NCBI RefSeq assembly: GCF_023487995.1
Contig: NZ_JAMFKN010000003.1
Coordinates: 469,867-533,866 of the forward strand
Direction of reading: 5' to 3'
Length of the DNA: 64,000 nucleotides
Source of the DNA: Thermohalobaculum sediminis
GTDB lineage: Bacteria; Pseudomonadota; Alphaproteobacteria; Rhodobacterales; Rhodobacteraceae
The notes under the pieces are model-generated. The model did not search any database and was not told where the DNA came from. It saw only the letters and a program-made list of their open reading frames with translations. Both the position numbers and the translations under genes were made by a program. Below, piece by piece: positions 63,924 to 64,000 of this stretch; within the stretch, counting starts at the first letter, position 1; each line of letters starts with the position of its first letter.

Positions 63924-64000
63924 TGAGCCTCCCCAGACGATTTGGTCCACCTCTATGATGAAGCAGAGGAGGATCGAGAATGGCGAACAAGCACCACAAG
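63924..64000 (+). mobile_element. Left end of an IS3-family insertion sequence
   Basis: TGAGCCTCCCCAGACGATTT followed by GGTCCA looks like the terminal inverted repeat of IS3-group elements, and a transposase-like start follows 56 bp inside. The element continues beyond the window, so the right end and any target duplication cannot be checked. Confidence 0.6.
63980..64000 (+). CDS. Transposase OrfA start (partial)
   Basis: Seven codons, MANKHHK, are visible after GAGGAGG. Orf A of many alphaproteobacterial IS3-family elements begins with a similar Lys/His-rich MANK-type sequence before the helix-turn-helix. The rest lies outside the window. Confidence 0.5.

Overview
The window is high-GC bacterial DNA whose gene content points to an alphaproteobacterium of the Rhodobacterales/Rhodobacteraceae. 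Three things support this: the block tsaD / hemC-hemD-Mic60-hemY, glutathione-dependent formaldehyde oxidation next to pqqABCDE, and a membrane-bound ferritin gene (mbfA) behind an Irr-type iron control element. I identified everything from translated sequence and motifs; no database search was run.

Layout. 1-3324: a GntR/FCD regulator with an acyl-CoA synthetase and a TPP enzyme, behind a perfect 20-bp palindrome. 3496-5332: two L,D-transpeptidases flanking a small Braun-type lipoprotein that ends in Arg-Lys. 5356-9141: an AT-richer scar of horizontal transfer. It holds two 3' fragments of tyrosine recombinases, a leishmanolysin-like metalloprotease with long glycine runs and a G10 tract in its ribosome-binding region, a GIY-YIG-like protein with a damaged 5' end, and another gene tail. 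It ends at tRNA-Arg(TCT). 9428-12435: a DMT exporter, gatB and a SnoaL-like protein.

12769-30282: two very large subtilisin/P-domain/RTX proteases without Sec signals, with C1 metabolism between them (fghA, an SRPBCC protein, class III alcohol dehydrogenase, pqqABCDE). Also between them are a sulfur module (two YeeE/YedE half-transporters and a persulfide-dioxygenase-like hydrolase), phosphoglycolate phosphatase and a thioredoxin-like protein. 30417-33849: thioesterase, CaiD and an NDP-forming acyl-CoA synthetase, probably for carnitine-type compounds. 33969-41327: cytosine deaminase, a DUF1330 protein, a frameshifted LysR gene and a BMP-type nucleoside/base ABC transporter.

41616-45896: a TAXI-TRAP transporter with a universal stress protein. 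45968-52668: a nitrilase-family amidohydrolase, a 913-residue PLP decarboxylase, an ATP-grasp ligase, a C45 (penicillin acyltransferase-like) Ntn hydrolase and a VOC protein. This tight run looks like an uncharacterised route for making or breaking amino-acid/amine conjugates and is the best candidate here for an undescribed system. 52922-57593: RidA, a conserved hypothetical, mbfA, an EVE protein, an APH/AAA fusion and a YciI protein. 57659-63532: tsaD, hemC, hemD, Mic60, hemY. 63699-64000: a broken tRNA-Thr-like half, an intact tRNA-Thr(CGT) and the left end of an IS3-family element cut by the window edge. REP-like GC palindromes lie in three intergenic gaps (40172-40319, 52669-52921, 53414-53650).
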